Shown: piece by piece, positions 18,274 through 27,923 of the stretch | Numbering within the stretch: position 1 is the first letter of the stretch | Layout of the letters: every line of letters starts with the position of its first letter | Source of the DNA: Bythopirellula polymerisocia | GTDB lineage: Bacteria; Planctomycetota; Planctomycetia; Pirellulales; Lacipirellulaceae | Direction of reading: 5' to 3' | DNA length: 64,000 bases | Assembly: GCF_007860015.1 (NCBI RefSeq) | Contig: NZ_SJPS01000012.1 | Coordinates: 20,898-84,897, forward strand | Notes under the pieces: generated by a model | Seen by the model: only the letters and a program-made list of their open reading frames with translations | Told to the model about the DNA's origin: nothing | Database searches by the model: none | Program-made: the position numbers and the translations under genes

Positions 18274-19139
18274 TGGGCGACAACTACTTCCTCGGGAATC
18301 GGCGAAAGATCAGCGACTTGCATGTACTCACCTAGCGTGGTCCCCACGGCCCGATTATCCACGTTTGGTGCCCCGTTGCCAGAAACCACGTCGTCTAAGT
18401 TCACTGTGCGGAAATCGACACTGAAACGTGAATGGCCCGAGGTATTGGGGCTGGTCGAGTGAAGGTGGGAGGCCGAAAACAAAATCAAACCGCCCTCTTC
18501 GCACTGAATGACGATGTCGGAACTGTGGTCGATTTCCTGGGTGATCTCAGGGAGATTGCGGGTGTCTTTCTTTACATGCTGAACTGCTTCGCCGCGAGCG
18601 TTGGCCAACCAATCGTTGTGATTGTATCGGTTTGATATGTTCTCTACCCCGCGATTGAAATATCCGGGGTGGAGTATCATCGTATTGTCCGGTTGAACTC
18701 CTTTCATGGGGAACCACCAGTTAAGTTGCGATTGGTGCCCCGCGAACCAAGTGTCGCGGTGAGGCGGCACCGCCAAGGCGATGCCGGTGCGCAGGTAGTC
18801 ACCATGGGTCATGGTGCGCATTCGAGGCACGTCGAAGTACGTCTTTTGGGAATCGGCACCAAAGTCTTCAAGCATGTCCCGCATGAAATCCTTAACGTTG
18901 GGGTCGTGCATGAACTGGGGTTTCAGCTTGCCCAAAATTTCCGCGAACTTTTCGGGAGGCATGTGATGCTGGGCTTCGCATGGGTCGTGGGGAGCAAACG
19001 CTTCGACGGCCAACTGGTGGGCAAAATCTATGAGCTTGCGGGTTGAAGGACGCGGCGAGAATACATAAATGTCCCCCTTGAATATATTGGCACGTCGCCG
19101 AGGCTCCGGATGTTTCGAATCAAAATAAAGTGTCGTCAT
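18270..19139 (-). CDS. 2-oxoglutarate/Fe(II) dioxygenase-like protein
   Basis: 289 residues. A possible iron triad is visible as H-x-D in PPHRDTWFAGHQSQLNWWFP (near residue 155) with a distal His in LFSASHLHSTSPNTSGHSRF (near 229), followed by Arg and FSVDFRTVNLDD, where an Arg would hold 2-oxoglutarate as in phytanoyl-CoA dioxygenases. It lacks a signal peptide. The role in this cluster is probably hydroxylation or another oxidation of a sugar or its substituent (inference from context). It overlaps the methyltransferase downstream by 4 bases. Confidence 0.72.
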   Translation of the reverse strand: MTTLYFDSKHPEPRRRANIFKGDIYVFSPRPSTRKLIDFAHQLAVEAFAPHDPCEAQHHMPPEKFAEILGKLKPQFMHDPNVKDFMRDMLEDFGADSQKTYFDVPRMRTMTHGDYLRTGIALAVPPHRDTWFAGHQSQLNWWFPMKGVQPDNTMILHPGYFNRGVENISNRYNHNDWLANARGEAVQHVKKDTRNLPEITQEIDHSSDIVIQCEEGGLILFSASHLHSTSPNTSGHSRFSVDFRTVNLDDVVSGNGAPNVDNRAVGTTLGEYMQVADLSPIPEEVVVAQ

Positions 19140-19166
19140 AGCACAATCTCAAAATCTGAAAACCAT

Positions 19167-20357
19167 TTACCTAGTCGGTGTTGGAGTAGAAACAATTTCT
19201 TCGCTGAGTCGGCTTAAAACAGCGGAAACTCGCACTACGTCCTCGCGAGTCATTCTCAAATTGCTCGGCAGATTAAAACCATAGGGACTCTCGTCGTAAG
19301 CCACTCGATTCGCCTGCTGAGCCTCGTGTCCGCTGGGGGTGTCACAATATGGTGGAAGGGAACTCAGTGGATAGTAGAGCGGACGAATGTCGATATTGCA
19401 GTCTTCCAGTTCCCGCATGACACGCAGCTTATCGAGTTGCCTACCACGCTCGATGGAGACGGCAGGCAGCCAATACGAATTAATTAGACCCTCCCGTTCG
19501 GTGTGTATCTGATACAACGGAATCTCCGCTAACTCTTGACAATACCACTCGTGTATTTGGCGTTTGCAGGTCACTAGTTCCTCGGCCCGCTCGACCTGAG
19601 CTAACGCCAAAGCCGCTTGCATGCTACTCATCTTGAACTTATTGCCGAGTTCGAAATGGTAGTAGTAGCGATCAAAATCCTCATAAAACCGCGTCCCATC
19701 CAAGCGACGCCCGTGGTCCCGCAGGGTCAAAGCTCGCTCGTAAAGATCGAGGCGGTCGGTGACGAATAAGCCTCCCTCGCCTGAGGTGACTGTTTTGGAA
19801 CCATGCAGGCTAAAAATGCCGATGTCGCCGAAGGTACCCGCCTTGCGGCCTTGCCAACTTGACCCGAAGGCTTGGGCGGCGTCCTCAACGACGGCAATTC
19901 CACAACGGTCCGCAATCTCGCGAATCCGCTTGTAATCTGGCATATCGCCGTACAGATCGACGACAACCACGGCTCGGGTGCGGGAGGTGATTTTCGCTTC
20001 CAAGGACTCGGCTGAAAGGCACCAATGGTCGGGGTCGACATCGGCAAACACAGATCTAGCACCGACATAACTCACGGGTGCCGCGCTGCCAATCCAGGTC
20101 AGCTCAGGCACAATTACTTCGTCCCCCGGTCCAATGCCCAACACCATCATCGCCAGATGAATGGCCGAAGTTCCAGTCGGCGTAGGCACCACATGTTGCA
20201 CCCCCAGATACTCCGCAACCGCCGCTTCCAGTCGCTGGTGATATTTCCCGGCATCGGAGTACCAGCAATTCGTCACTGCATCGGTGACGTAGGCGATTTC
20301 TCGCTCGGTAATAGAAGGGCCAGCACAGTGAATGCGTGGTTGGTTGGAGTCTACCAT
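19167..20357 (-). CDS. DegT/DnrJ/EryC1/StrS aminotransferase
   Basis: PLP-dependent sugar aminotransferase, about 396 residues. Substrate and PLP-phosphate region: TPTGTSAIHLAMMVLGIGPGDEVIVPELTWIG-type segment near residues 60-90. The PLP-binding Asp is in VVEDAAQAFGSSW, and the Schiff-base lysine in FSLHGSKTVTSGEGGLFVT near 190. The lysine is present, so it is an aminotransferase rather than a ColD-like dehydratase. The ATG at 20357 (MVDSNQPRIHCAGPSITERE) is preferred; an upstream TTG at 20399 would add 14 residues. It adds an amino group to a 4-keto (or 3-keto) NDP-sugar of this cluster. Confidence 0.93.
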   Translation of the reverse strand: MVDSNQPRIHCAGPSITEREIAYVTDAVTNCWYSDAGKYHQRLEAAVAEYLGVQHVVPTPTGTSAIHLAMMVLGIGPGDEVIVPELTWIGSAAPVSYVGARSVFADVDPDHWCLSAESLEAKITSRTRAVVVVDLYGDMPDYKRIREIADRCGIAVVEDAAQAFGSSWQGRKAGTFGDIGIFSLHGSKTVTSGEGGLFVTDRLDLYERALTLRDHGRRLDGTRFYEDFDRYYYHFELGNKFKMSSMQAALALAQVERAEELVTCKRQIHEWYCQELAEIPLYQIHTEREGLINSYWLPAVSIERGRQLDKLRVMRELEDCNIDIRPLYYPLSSLPPYCDTPSGHEAQQANRVAYDESPYGFNLPSNLRMTREDVVRVSAVLSRLSEEIVSTPTPTR

Positions 20358-20406
20358 CGATTTTCTTCTAGCTATACGAACCTCAGAACACGTTCCCAAA
20401 AAGTGC

Positions 20407-21195
20407 TTATCGAATTCGCTTGAGCCAGCCCCCTGGGGCGTAGGTAATCGGTTCAGTCAGAGGAGACTCATTAAACTCAAATCCGGGGGTTTCGAGGACA
20501 AAATCGGGATTCTGTTCGGCAAAACAACGAGCGGCCTCTTGCGGATTATTGGTGCGCCAATCTTCGTTCGGACGATCGTCCTCAAATCGTGCTAAACCGG
20601 CCAACTCTTGCATTAGTCCGTCCGCCGCTACTATGTACGAGCCAACCGTCACCAGCGGCGAATAATTCTTCAATTCCTGTGCGACGTGATCCCGAGTATG
20701 GTTGCCATCTAGCATCACAAACACAGTTTCATTCGGACGAATCATCGACTTCACTTGTTCAACAGTTTCCGGTGCATTCGAATCATCTTCGATCAACTCG
20801 ATGCGGTCGAACAATTCGTGACTTTCCAGAGCGGTGCGATTATGCGGGCGAATCTCGATGTCGATGCCGATGACACGCCCCTTGCCAAACATTTTGCACA
20901 GACTGGCGTAGTAGATGAGCGACCCGCCATGGGCAATGCCCGTCTCGACGATGACGTCGGGTTGAAGACGGTACAGCACTTCCTGGGTGCGGACCATATC
21001 CTCGGGCAATTGGATTACCGGACGTCCCATCCAGGTAAACGTGTAGACATGTTTATTCTGCCAGCCGCATTTCAGCCAAGCGTCTGATAGTGCTCGAAAC
21101 GTCTCTGGAGAGGCAATCGGGCACTGGATCACGCCTTTTGGCGAGGAAATGAGTGCCTGCCCTGACTCCCAGTCAATTTCAAGTTTATCCACCAT
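20407..21195 (-). CDS. CmcI/cephalosporin hydroxylase-family methyltransferase-like protein
   Basis: 262 residues of the CmcI family (rhamnosyl O-methyltransferase / cephalosporin hydroxylase). The Rossmann SAM region is VIVETGIAHGGSLIYYASLC, followed by GRVIGIDIEIRPHN and VFVMLDGNHTRDHVAQEL, where the HTRDHV motif is typical of the family. In polysaccharide loci these are usually O-methyltransferases, so sugar methylation is the most likely role despite the historical name. It lies between the DegT gene and the cytidylyltransferase in the same orientation, about 45 bases from each. Confidence 0.88.
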   Translation of the reverse strand: MVDKLEIDWESGQALISSPKGVIQCPIASPETFRALSDAWLKCGWQNKHVYTFTWMGRPVIQLPEDMVRTQEVLYRLQPDVIVETGIAHGGSLIYYASLCKMFGKGRVIGIDIEIRPHNRTALESHELFDRIELIEDDSNAPETVEQVKSMIRPNETVFVMLDGNHTRDHVAQELKNYSPLVTVGSYIVAADGLMQELAGLARFEDDRPNEDWRTNNPQEAARCFAEQNPDFVLETPGFEFNESPLTEPITYAPGGWLKRIR

Positions 21196-21240
21196 AGCTA
21201 TCTTCTAATCTGAAGTGTAGGGATTCCCAACACGCTATCG

Positions 21241-22098
21241 CTATCGAGGATGCGAATTCGACAGCGAATCATGCTTCCCGTAGGGATTCTTCCAGTGGAG
21301 AAACTTCTGTGGATCGTCCTGTCCTCGGTCCCATACCTCCCAAGGTGTTTCTCCTCGAGAGTACATTTCGTCGAACCGTTGCTTGTCCTTATGGGTATCC
21401 ATACAGCCCCAGAAGCCGTCGTATTTGAAGGCGTTCAGACGCGAATCAGTGATCAATTTCGAGAAGCACTCATGCACCAAATCGTCGCCGTCTTCCAAGT
21501 AGTCGAAAATCTCGTTACGGAACAGAAAGTAGCCGCCGTCGATCCACGTATCGGATGTGCTGATGGGTTCGATGCCGCGAACTTGCCCTTGCTCGCCGAT
21601 AAGCACCGTGTGGAACGTCTGGTTTGGCTGCACAGCCAGAAATGTACCGATGGAATCGCGTTCGGCGGCAAAGTCGACAAGGTCGGGCAGGTGAAAATCG
21701 GTGAGCCCATCGGAGTAGTTGGCGAAGAACATCTCCTCGCCTTCAAGATGCTTCTTGACCCGCAGAAGCCGTTGCCCGACATTCGCTTTAGTACCAGTAT
21801 CAACGAAGGTAATATTCCAGTCCTGAATGTCGTTGTCGAGCAATTTGATGTCGCGACCACCATCCGACAGCACAAAGTCATTCGATAGACACTCATCGTA
21901 GTTCAGAAAATACTCCTTGATGGCATCCGCTTTCCAACCCAAACAGAGTATGAAATCCTTATGGCCAAAATGGGCGTAGTACCGCATCACATGCCACAAT
22001 ATGGGCCTATACCCCAGCCTGACCATGGGTTTGGGGATCGACTCAGAGTAGTCACGCAGTCGCGTGCCGAAGCCGCCACAAAAAAGTACGACTTTCAT
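21241..22098 (-). CDS. rfbF: Glucose-1-phosphate cytidylyltransferase-like nucleotidyltransferase
   Basis: 285 residues of the RfbF type. The nucleotidyltransferase signature is MKVVLFCGGFGTRLRDYSES at residues 1-20, with IPKPMVRLGYRPILWHVMRYY, then FVDTGTKANVGQRLLRVKKHL and FFANYSDGLTDFHL, where the Asp binds metal. RfbF makes CDP-glucose from CTP and glucose-1-phosphate, the entry to CDP-deoxysugars. Its start overlaps the stop of the SDR gene by 4 bases (ATGA). The expected CDP-glucose 4,6-dehydratase (RfbG) is not in the window, so the exact sugar is uncertain. Confidence 0.88.
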   Translation of the reverse strand: MKVVLFCGGFGTRLRDYSESIPKPMVRLGYRPILWHVMRYYAHFGHKDFILCLGWKADAIKEYFLNYDECLSNDFVLSDGGRDIKLLDNDIQDWNITFVDTGTKANVGQRLLRVKKHLEGEEMFFANYSDGLTDFHLPDLVDFAAERDSIGTFLAVQPNQTFHTVLIGEQGQVRGIEPISTSDTWIDGGYFLFRNEIFDYLEDGDDLVHECFSKLITDSRLNAFKYDGFWGCMDTHKDKQRFDEMYSRGETPWEVWDRGQDDPQKFLHWKNPYGKHDSLSNSHPR

Positions 22099-23171
22099 TT
22101 TGTCATCTCGCCAGAAGGTGAATATTGAAAGGCTTCCTCGGTGGCCGGTTCCGTCCAGCGCAACTCTTCGTCAATCAATCCTTGGGCTCCAAGTTGCTGA
22201 AGTCTTGCCAGTCGGCGGAAACTGGGCCCGCTCGCATCATTGGCTGTCAACGGTCGTGTTCGGTACGCTGAGAGCAATTGCTCTACACCCCGGGCAACGG
22301 TCCATTGCGGATTGAACCCGGGCAAGCAACGTTCTGCTTTGCTGAAATCTACTCGATAGCAACGCAGATCGGGACCGGCGTTCGGAGCATACTCAATTGT
22401 AGCGTCTGGAATCGCCTGGCGAATGAAATCTGCCAATTCCGAAATCTGGTAGTTTTCGCTTGTCGACCCAATGTTGAAAGCTTCGTTGTGGACTGCTTCT
22501 TGGGGGGCCTTCAAGGCGGCAATAAACGCCCGCGAAATATCTTCGACATGTACCAACGGACGCCAAGGAGTGCCGTCGCTGAGCATCAGGATTTTCCCCG
22601 ACAAGAACGCTGATGCCACCAGATCGTTGAGCACCAGATCCAACCGCAGACGCGGCGACACACCATAGGCGGTCGCGTGTCGCAAGAAGACCGGCGTAAA
22701 CCACGCGTCAGCTAAATGGCTGACGTCGCGGTCGATTAGGGCCTTGCTCTTTCCATACGCTGTCACTGGATTGAGTTGGGCGTTCTCGTCAATCAGAGCG
22801 TCTCCCGCCTTGCCGTAGATGCTGCACGACGAAGAAACGATAAACCGGCGTACTTCCGCCTGTTTGGCGAGTTTTGCAAGTCGCAGTGTTCCTTCGTGAT
22901 TGAGTCGCATAGTGAGATCAGGATCGAGGTTGCCCAAGGGATCATTCGACAGTGCAGCCAGATGCACGATCGCATCAAAACCGATCAATTCGTCCACTGC
23001 CACATCGCGCATATCCTGTCTACGCAGCACATAACCATTCGGTGGTTGTTGAAACATGCAATCGTTAAACCACCCAACATCGAGACCTTCCACATCGCAA
23101 CCGGCCTCTATCAGCCGAGTCGTGAGAATACTGCCGATATATCCCTGGGAACCCGTTACTAAGACTCGCAT
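22095..23171 (-). CDS. NAD-dependent sugar epimerase/dehydratase (SDR)
   Basis: Extended SDR of 358 residues. Rossmann VTGSQGYIGSILTTRLIEAG at the start, the substrate-site HLAALSNDPLGNLDP, catalytic SSSCSIYGKAG and Y-G-K-S-K near residue 140, and the C-terminal WRPLVHVEDISRAFIAAL and NEAFNIGSTSENYQI. It resembles the nucleotide-sugar reductases/epimerases that follow RfbF in surface-polysaccharide loci. Its own role cannot be fixed: it may act as dehydratase, epimerase or reductase on the CDP-sugar. It overlaps the GT2 gene upstream by 13 bases and rfbF downstream by 4, so all are one operon. Confidence 0.88.
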   Translation of the reverse strand: MRVLVTGSQGYIGSILTTRLIEAGCDVEGLDVGWFNDCMFQQPPNGYVLRRQDMRDVAVDELIGFDAIVHLAALSNDPLGNLDPDLTMRLNHEGTLRLAKLAKQAEVRRFIVSSSCSIYGKAGDALIDENAQLNPVTAYGKSKALIDRDVSHLADAWFTPVFLRHATAYGVSPRLRLDLVLNDLVASAFLSGKILMLSDGTPWRPLVHVEDISRAFIAALKAPQEAVHNEAFNIGSTSENYQISELADFIRQAIPDATIEYAPNAGPDLRCYRVDFSKAERCLPGFNPQWTVARGVEQLLSAYRTRPLTANDASGPSFRRLARLQQLGAQGLIDEELRWTEPATEEAFQYSPSGEMTK

Positions 23172-24214
23172 TGAAGTTTTTCCGCTTTCTTGTCAGCCGT
23201 TTTCAAAGATGCAGCACAAGAGTTTTTAGCAGCCGTCGTCCCGCAGTTTGCGCTGGTTTTCTGCCGGGATTCTTTTTCGATTTCAGATAAATACGTATGA
23301 TAACCGCCACCGGTGCCTTGCTTGCGGAAAGTGGCTTTCAGCACTTTCTTCCACTTCGATACTTGGAGCAGGTATCGAAGCAAGACCTTGTAACAACGCA
23401 ACCGCTCGCTCGTACCGATATCAAAACGATGCACGGCTTGCCAATGAGCCCGCAACAATCGCCAACGCATGAACGTGAAACGCGGTTTTACCCGGGGATC
23501 GATGTAGTCCTGCAGTTCTTGCTCAGTCTTCAGCGACCCAGAAGCCTTAGGATGCACACGCAATAGGAATAACGTTTCGGGGATTTCATAGTATTTCCCC
23601 AACAGCGCGAGTTCACCTAGAAACACTTTTTCGGAACCATAGTGCGGCTGATACACGCCTGTTTTGGCTACGACTTCCCGGCGGTGCAATGCGTAAATAT
23701 CTAGACCGGTGTGCGCTAACAAAACCGACTGAAACCGTTGGTGAGGTTCCGGAGAGGATCGGTCCCAACCGTCCCCGCTCAGCAAACTTGCGTCGAGACC
23801 CTCGGCGACGTTCAGCAACTGACCTTCCGGACCGATGTGGCTGTGTCGGCAGAAACACCACAGCACCTCGGGATGGTGGTCGAGAACGTCTACCGCCTTT
23901 TCCAGAAACGTCGGCAAATGAATATCATCATCCGCCGCCCATTTGAAATACTCAGCCTGAGACAGTTCGAACACTCGGTTATAATTCCAGGCACACCCTA
24001 AATTCTGTTTCACCCGATGGTAAGCGATTCGGCTATCCAGCTTGGCATAATGAGAGCAGATTTCCTGAGTTCCGTCGGTAGAACCGTTGTCCGAGATGAT
24101 TAGCTCAAAATCACCGTATGTCTGTCCCAACAGCGACTCGATTGACTCCCCCAAGTAAGTCTCGCCGTTGTAAACCGGTAGACCGATACTGACACGAGGT
24201 TCTGAATTTGCCAT
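23159..24214 (-). CDS. Glycosyltransferase family 2
   Basis: 351 residues. A GT-A fold: RVSIGLPVYNGETYLGESIESLLGQT region, then LIISDNGSTDGTQEIC with the first Asp, and the D-x-D as KWAADDDIHLPTFLEKAV near residue 95. The C-terminal 60 residues are Lys- and Ser-rich and basic (KKVLKATFRKQG onward). Inverting transferase that adds a sugar at the cytoplasmic face. It is the first gene of the seven-gene minus-strand operon running down to 16999, with a 364-base untranslated stretch upstream. Confidence 0.92.
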   Translation of the reverse strand: MANSEPRVSIGLPVYNGETYLGESIESLLGQTYGDFELIISDNGSTDGTQEICSHYAKLDSRIAYHRVKQNLGCAWNYNRVFELSQAEYFKWAADDDIHLPTFLEKAVDVLDHHPEVLWCFCRHSHIGPEGQLLNVAEGLDASLLSGDGWDRSSPEPHQRFQSVLLAHTGLDIYALHRREVVAKTGVYQPHYGSEKVFLGELALLGKYYEIPETLFLLRVHPKASGSLKTEQELQDYIDPRVKPRFTFMRWRLLRAHWQAVHRFDIGTSERLRCYKVLLRYLLQVSKWKKVLKATFRKQGTGGGYHTYLSEIEKESRQKTSANCGTTAAKNSCAASLKTADKKAEKLQCES

Positions 24215-24578
24215 AGCTGATGCTCAGTTCTTCGCAGAGTATTTAAGCGGGCGATGATTTGCTGAACAACGGAGCGTGTACATTGCGTTTTTTGAATAAG
24301 GCCAATCTAAGCCGCCAACACATGCCAACTCTCTTAATCGAGTTTACCGCGTCGTGGCACTGCTTCGCTTGGGTAGGCGGGATATAAAGTGCGGGCTATT
24401 TTACGTGGTGTGCGGTATGCTCAGGTCGGCGTCTGCAGACAAGAGAACATTCATCCGCAGCGCAATCGCGTCTGACGATTCCCAGCAGCTATTACGATTA
24501 GGCTAATACTTCACGATAAATACGCTGCCCTCGAATGTCAACTTTTACGTAAGCTGATAAATTCGGGCCGACAAGTAT
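24215..24578. other. Intergenic region inside the exopolysaccharide locus
   Basis: 364 bases between the GT2 gene and the flippase gene, both on the minus strand. No gene or RNA recognised. A 10-base palindrome GTCTGCAGAC sits near 24434 but has no further support as an operator. The size suggests that the operon starting at GT2 has its own promoter here. Confidence 0.45.
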
Positions 24579-26006
24579 TCATTCCTTTCTACCGTCGAAC
24601 GCCGCTGAGACGAGCGCCTGGTCAGTAGATTCGTTGTCAGCAGCAATGATCGGATTATCCGCAATATCGGAAGCAACCGTCGATAATGTACTTCGTTCGA
24701 CTATCAATCGGCGGTAACACATGATCGCAAAAGCCGAGCCGACGCTGATTCCCAGCAGTCGAGACACGGCTGCACCGATCAAACCGAAACTTCCTACCAG
24801 GGGGATAGCCAGTGACAGAGTCGTCAAGATACTAGCCAGATTGGACCGGAAGAGAAGATCCGTTCGTTCAAGTACAGTTAACCCGGATATCGCTCCAATT
24901 CCTAGGGCAAAGACCATTTCGCCCATTGCCAACAGCACTAAGAGATTCTGATGCCCTGTAAACTTGCTTCCGAATGACAAACTTAGGAACTGATCTCCTG
25001 CCACATACAGCGTCAGCGGCAGCAATCCCATTCCCAGGGCAAGAATTAATGTTGTCTTTCGCACTACGCGCTCTAGACCCAGAATCCCCTCCTCAGCATA
25101 AGCTGAGGCAGACTTCGGACTAAGCACATTTTGCACGGCAACCATCAATGGCGCCGAAAGCCCCACCAGCGCTGCACAAGCCGAGTAAACACCCGTTTGT
25201 GCCTCGCCCAAGAAAGCCGCAATCACCCACGGCAAGGATTGAACCGCAGCAATGGTCGTGCATTGACTCGCCGCCAGCCAGCGCCCCAAAGACCAGTTTT
25301 TCAAGAAATGCGGAACGAATCGTTCGTGGTCGATACAAAAAGCAACATGCTGATGCAGCCACCAGCCGAAACTCGTCAGGGTATACACACCGGTGACTAC
25401 CAGAAAGCTCAGTGCAGCAGTCAAAGCATCGAAGTAAAATAACGCCGCCATCATGGAAAGCTGCAAAACCGCAATCGCCATATCCACGACTAGCGCTCGG
25501 CTCAAATGCATAAACGTGTAGTCAAATCGCCGCGCGAATTGACGCACCATGCGAAAGGGGACCGAGATAACCATCGCGGTGAATACGAGGGCAAGCTCTG
25601 AGTAACCGGCAACGTAGATCACCATGGTCACCAACAAGAGTACCGAGCTTGAGAGCGCGGCCAAACCTAGGACTTGAGCCATGGCACTACCTGCGTAGGT
25701 CGACCGTTCGTCGTCGGGCATCTGGTGAACGAACACAGTAAAGGGCGAAGTTACCAGCGCTTCGAGCACGGCCAGAATCAAGTACCAAGCGGTCATCGCC
25801 AATGCGAAATACCCCATTTCGGTAGGCCCACACTGTCTTCCTACTAACACGGCAGTCAGAAAGTTGGTGCCTCCAACGACCGCCTGATCCAGCATGGCCA
25901 TGCCACTTGTGCGTATGTTGCGTCCATGAATCAGTAAAGTTAGTCTTCGCATGAGGTTCTCAGTACATGGGAATTGGTCAATTGACCAGGCTGGATGCCC
26001 AAGCAT
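24579..26006 (-). CDS. Polysaccharide flippase (Wzx/MATE-like)
   Basis: 475 residues, almost wholly hydrophobic with about 12 predicted helices and the polysaccharide-exporter layout: an early GRNIRTSGMAMLDQAVVGGT, then GRQCGPTEMGYFALAM. The C-terminal half has AVQNVLSPKSASAYAEEGIL and a Gly-rich final helix. It moves lipid-linked repeat units across the inner membrane. ATG at 26006 has AGGATGAAGG directly upstream; an inner ATG at 25952 is a possible alternative. It lies 46 bases after the GT4 gene, so those two form a separate transcript from the GT2-led operon. Confidence 0.88.
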   Translation of the reverse strand: MLGHPAWSIDQFPCTENLMRRLTLLIHGRNIRTSGMAMLDQAVVGGTNFLTAVLVGRQCGPTEMGYFALAMTAWYLILAVLEALVTSPFTVFVHQMPDDERSTYAGSAMAQVLGLAALSSSVLLLVTMVIYVAGYSELALVFTAMVISVPFRMVRQFARRFDYTFMHLSRALVVDMAIAVLQLSMMAALFYFDALTAALSFLVVTGVYTLTSFGWWLHQHVAFCIDHERFVPHFLKNWSLGRWLAASQCTTIAAVQSLPWVIAAFLGEAQTGVYSACAALVGLSAPLMVAVQNVLSPKSASAYAEEGILGLERVVRKTTLILALGMGLLPLTLYVAGDQFLSLSFGSKFTGHQNLLVLLAMGEMVFALGIGAISGLTVLERTDLLFRSNLASILTTLSLAIPLVGSFGLIGAAVSRLLGISVGSAFAIMCYRRLIVERSTLSTVASDIADNPIIAADNESTDQALVSAAFDGRKE

Positions 26007-26052
26007 CCTTCATCCTATAGACTCCATTCGAGCAAACAGATGAGCCCACAAT

Positions 26053-27393
26053 TCATCTGAAGGCCACTTCGGCTAGATTTGTCGTCGATCTGCTTGGGAT
26101 TTTAATCCGAATTTCATCCGGCGACCTGCCGTGCTTCTCCAATACCTGGCGATAAATCTCCGCCAATCGCTCTCCCTGTCGGTCCCACAAACAAAGCTCT
26201 GCCTGCTCCAAAGCTGCGTCGCTCATGCGACGAACAAGATCCCTATCCCGCGCGCATTCGGCAACGGCATCCGCAATTGATTTAATGACCGCTTGGGGAT
26301 TGGTCACAGGAATCTTGATGCCGCATCGTTCGGTAACAATGTCATGGGCCCCCTGATGATCGAGGCATATCACCGGGAGCCCATTAGCAAACGCCTCTAA
26401 TATGACCGTGCCTGTCGTATCTCGCAAACTGCTAAACACAAACACATCGGCCCATCGGTATTGCTGAAGTGCTTCTTCGTGGGGTATGCGGCCTAACCAC
26501 TCTATGTTTTCTGAAATTCCTAAATCGAGCCCTAACTTTTGAAGATCCTGGTGAAGTTTACCGTCTCCCACCACACGCAACTTAAACGACGAATCACTGG
26601 GCAAGCGTGACAGGGCATGCAGCACCAAATCGAGCGCCTTACTAAAAGTGAGGTTACCTATCCACAGCAGCCGCAAGGGTTCGCTCGGGTCGCGCTGCTC
26701 GTGGTGCTTACCCACAATTTGCTTAATTCCATTTTCGTTTAATAGAATAGCTGGGTAACCAAGCACTTGTTCCACATACCGTTTGGCAGTGGAGTTGGCG
26801 GTCAATCGTACGGCTGCCCGCGCTGCAGCAAGCCGGACCCGCAAACTGGTTCGCAGTTGGATGGAATTGCAAATGGTGCGCAAGTTCTCTTTGATCCGCG
26901 ACAACCCCCATGGCAATGAGAACCGCCAGGGACAATTCTGCACACCTCCGATAGGGCCCCATACAAACGGAATCTCCAGCTTCCAGAGATACCCAGGTTC
27001 TCGGTAACCAATAAAGTTGACATGATGGACCAGATCAAAACCGATATCAGCGTGCAGCTTTTTTGCAAGTAGAAAGGCCTGGTAATGCCACCCTTTAAAA
27101 GCAAAGAAATTTATAAACGGCAACCACCTACTGAACTTGTGAATCGCGCACTGCAATTTGGGTTGAGGAAGGAACACAAAAGTCACGTGCGGAATCGATC
27201 CGTTCTCTTCTAAGTACTGCTCTATCACCCCTTGGCAATCGTCAGCACAACAGATGACCCACACGTCGCAGGTTCTGCCCATCTGGGTGGCCCAATTCCA
27301 GCCAACCCCCTGCTCTGAACCATAGTACGGTTCGCACGCGTAGGCAACTTGCAGCACACGGGGCCGGCGCGGTGAGGGGGAAGAAGATTTCAT
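26053..27393 (-). CDS. Glycosyltransferase family 4 (group 1)
   Basis: 446 residues, GT-B. RVLQVAYACEPYYGSEQGVGWNWA with the G-S-E-x-G-x-G donor-side loop, VWGPIGGVQNCPW in the first domain, then RLLWIGNLTFSKALDLVLHAL, EWLGRIPHEEALQQYRWADVFVFSS-like region, and ILEAFANGLPVICLDHQGAHDIV in the second. The pattern follows the alpha-mannosyl or alpha-glucosyltransferases of cell-surface loci. Most upstream minus-strand gene of the locus, 296 bases of spacer away from the Na+-NQR operon end, where I see no feature. Confidence 0.9.
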   Translation of the reverse strand: MKSSSPSPRRPRVLQVAYACEPYYGSEQGVGWNWATQMGRTCDVWVICCADDCQGVIEQYLEENGSIPHVTFVFLPQPKLQCAIHKFSRWLPFINFFAFKGWHYQAFLLAKKLHADIGFDLVHHVNFIGYREPGYLWKLEIPFVWGPIGGVQNCPWRFSLPWGLSRIKENLRTICNSIQLRTSLRVRLAAARAAVRLTANSTAKRYVEQVLGYPAILLNENGIKQIVGKHHEQRDPSEPLRLLWIGNLTFSKALDLVLHALSRLPSDSSFKLRVVGDGKLHQDLQKLGLDLGISENIEWLGRIPHEEALQQYRWADVFVFSSLRDTTGTVILEAFANGLPVICLDHQGAHDIVTERCGIKIPVTNPQAVIKSIADAVAECARDRDLVRRMSDAALEQAELCLWDRQGERLAEIYRQVLEKHGRSPDEIRIKIPSRSTTNLAEVAFR

Positions 27394-27689
27394 TGGGTGT
27401 CCGTCATCGACGAGCTAGTTGAAAATTGAGGTTCAAATTAACCGAAGAAACGGCGTCCAAGTCAGATAGGGCTGTGCACAGCCTCGGGGCACTGAGTGAT
27501 CGTCTCTGGAACCATCGGTTGGCAGTGAATTACGCTTGCACTGGGTAACACAAAGGAGCAAACCCCAGTCTAATCAGACCCATGAGAAATGTCATGCATT
27601 TTGCCGGACGTTCAGGTCAATGCCCCCCGACACCAGCCAAAGGATAACCGGTGTATTGTCTTTGATTCCTACTAAGACAAGCGGAATAC

Positions 27690-27923
27690 TCAATGAGAAG
27701 CGTTTTCCAAGGGCTCGCCTTGGCACTCGGGCGAAGGATTGGTGCAACCTTCGCACAGGGTGTTTCCGTGGGAATCGCGCATGTTAGCCAGTCCTCCGCA
27801 ACTTCCCTTAATGCGACGATTCGAGACGATCACCCCCACCGCCATCGCACTCAGCGCCACGGCGAATACTACGATCGAGATTAGAATGTAAGTGCCAGTC
27901 AATTTACTGCTTTTTCCTTTCAA
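27690..27923 (-). CDS. nqrM: Na+-NQR maturation protein NqrM
   Basis: 77 residues. One transmembrane helix (TGTYILISIVVFAVALSAMA), then the family core SNRRIKGSCGGL and a Cys set (LCEGCTNPSPEC) as in NqrM (DUF539), which is needed to insert iron in the NqrD/NqrE site. The start is a TTG at 27923, overlapping the apbE stop in TTGA, so translation is probably coupled to apbE. Last gene of the nqr operon. The identification rests on the I-K-G-S-C-G-G-L motif plus position. Confidence 0.88.
   Translation of the reverse strand: MKGKSSKLTGTYILISIVVFAVALSAMAVGVIVSNRRIKGSCGGLANMRDSHGNTLCEGCTNPSPECQGEPLENASH

Noticed and set aside
21250..21888. 212-codon frame antisense to rfbF
   Set aside because: Shadow; rfbF has all motifs.
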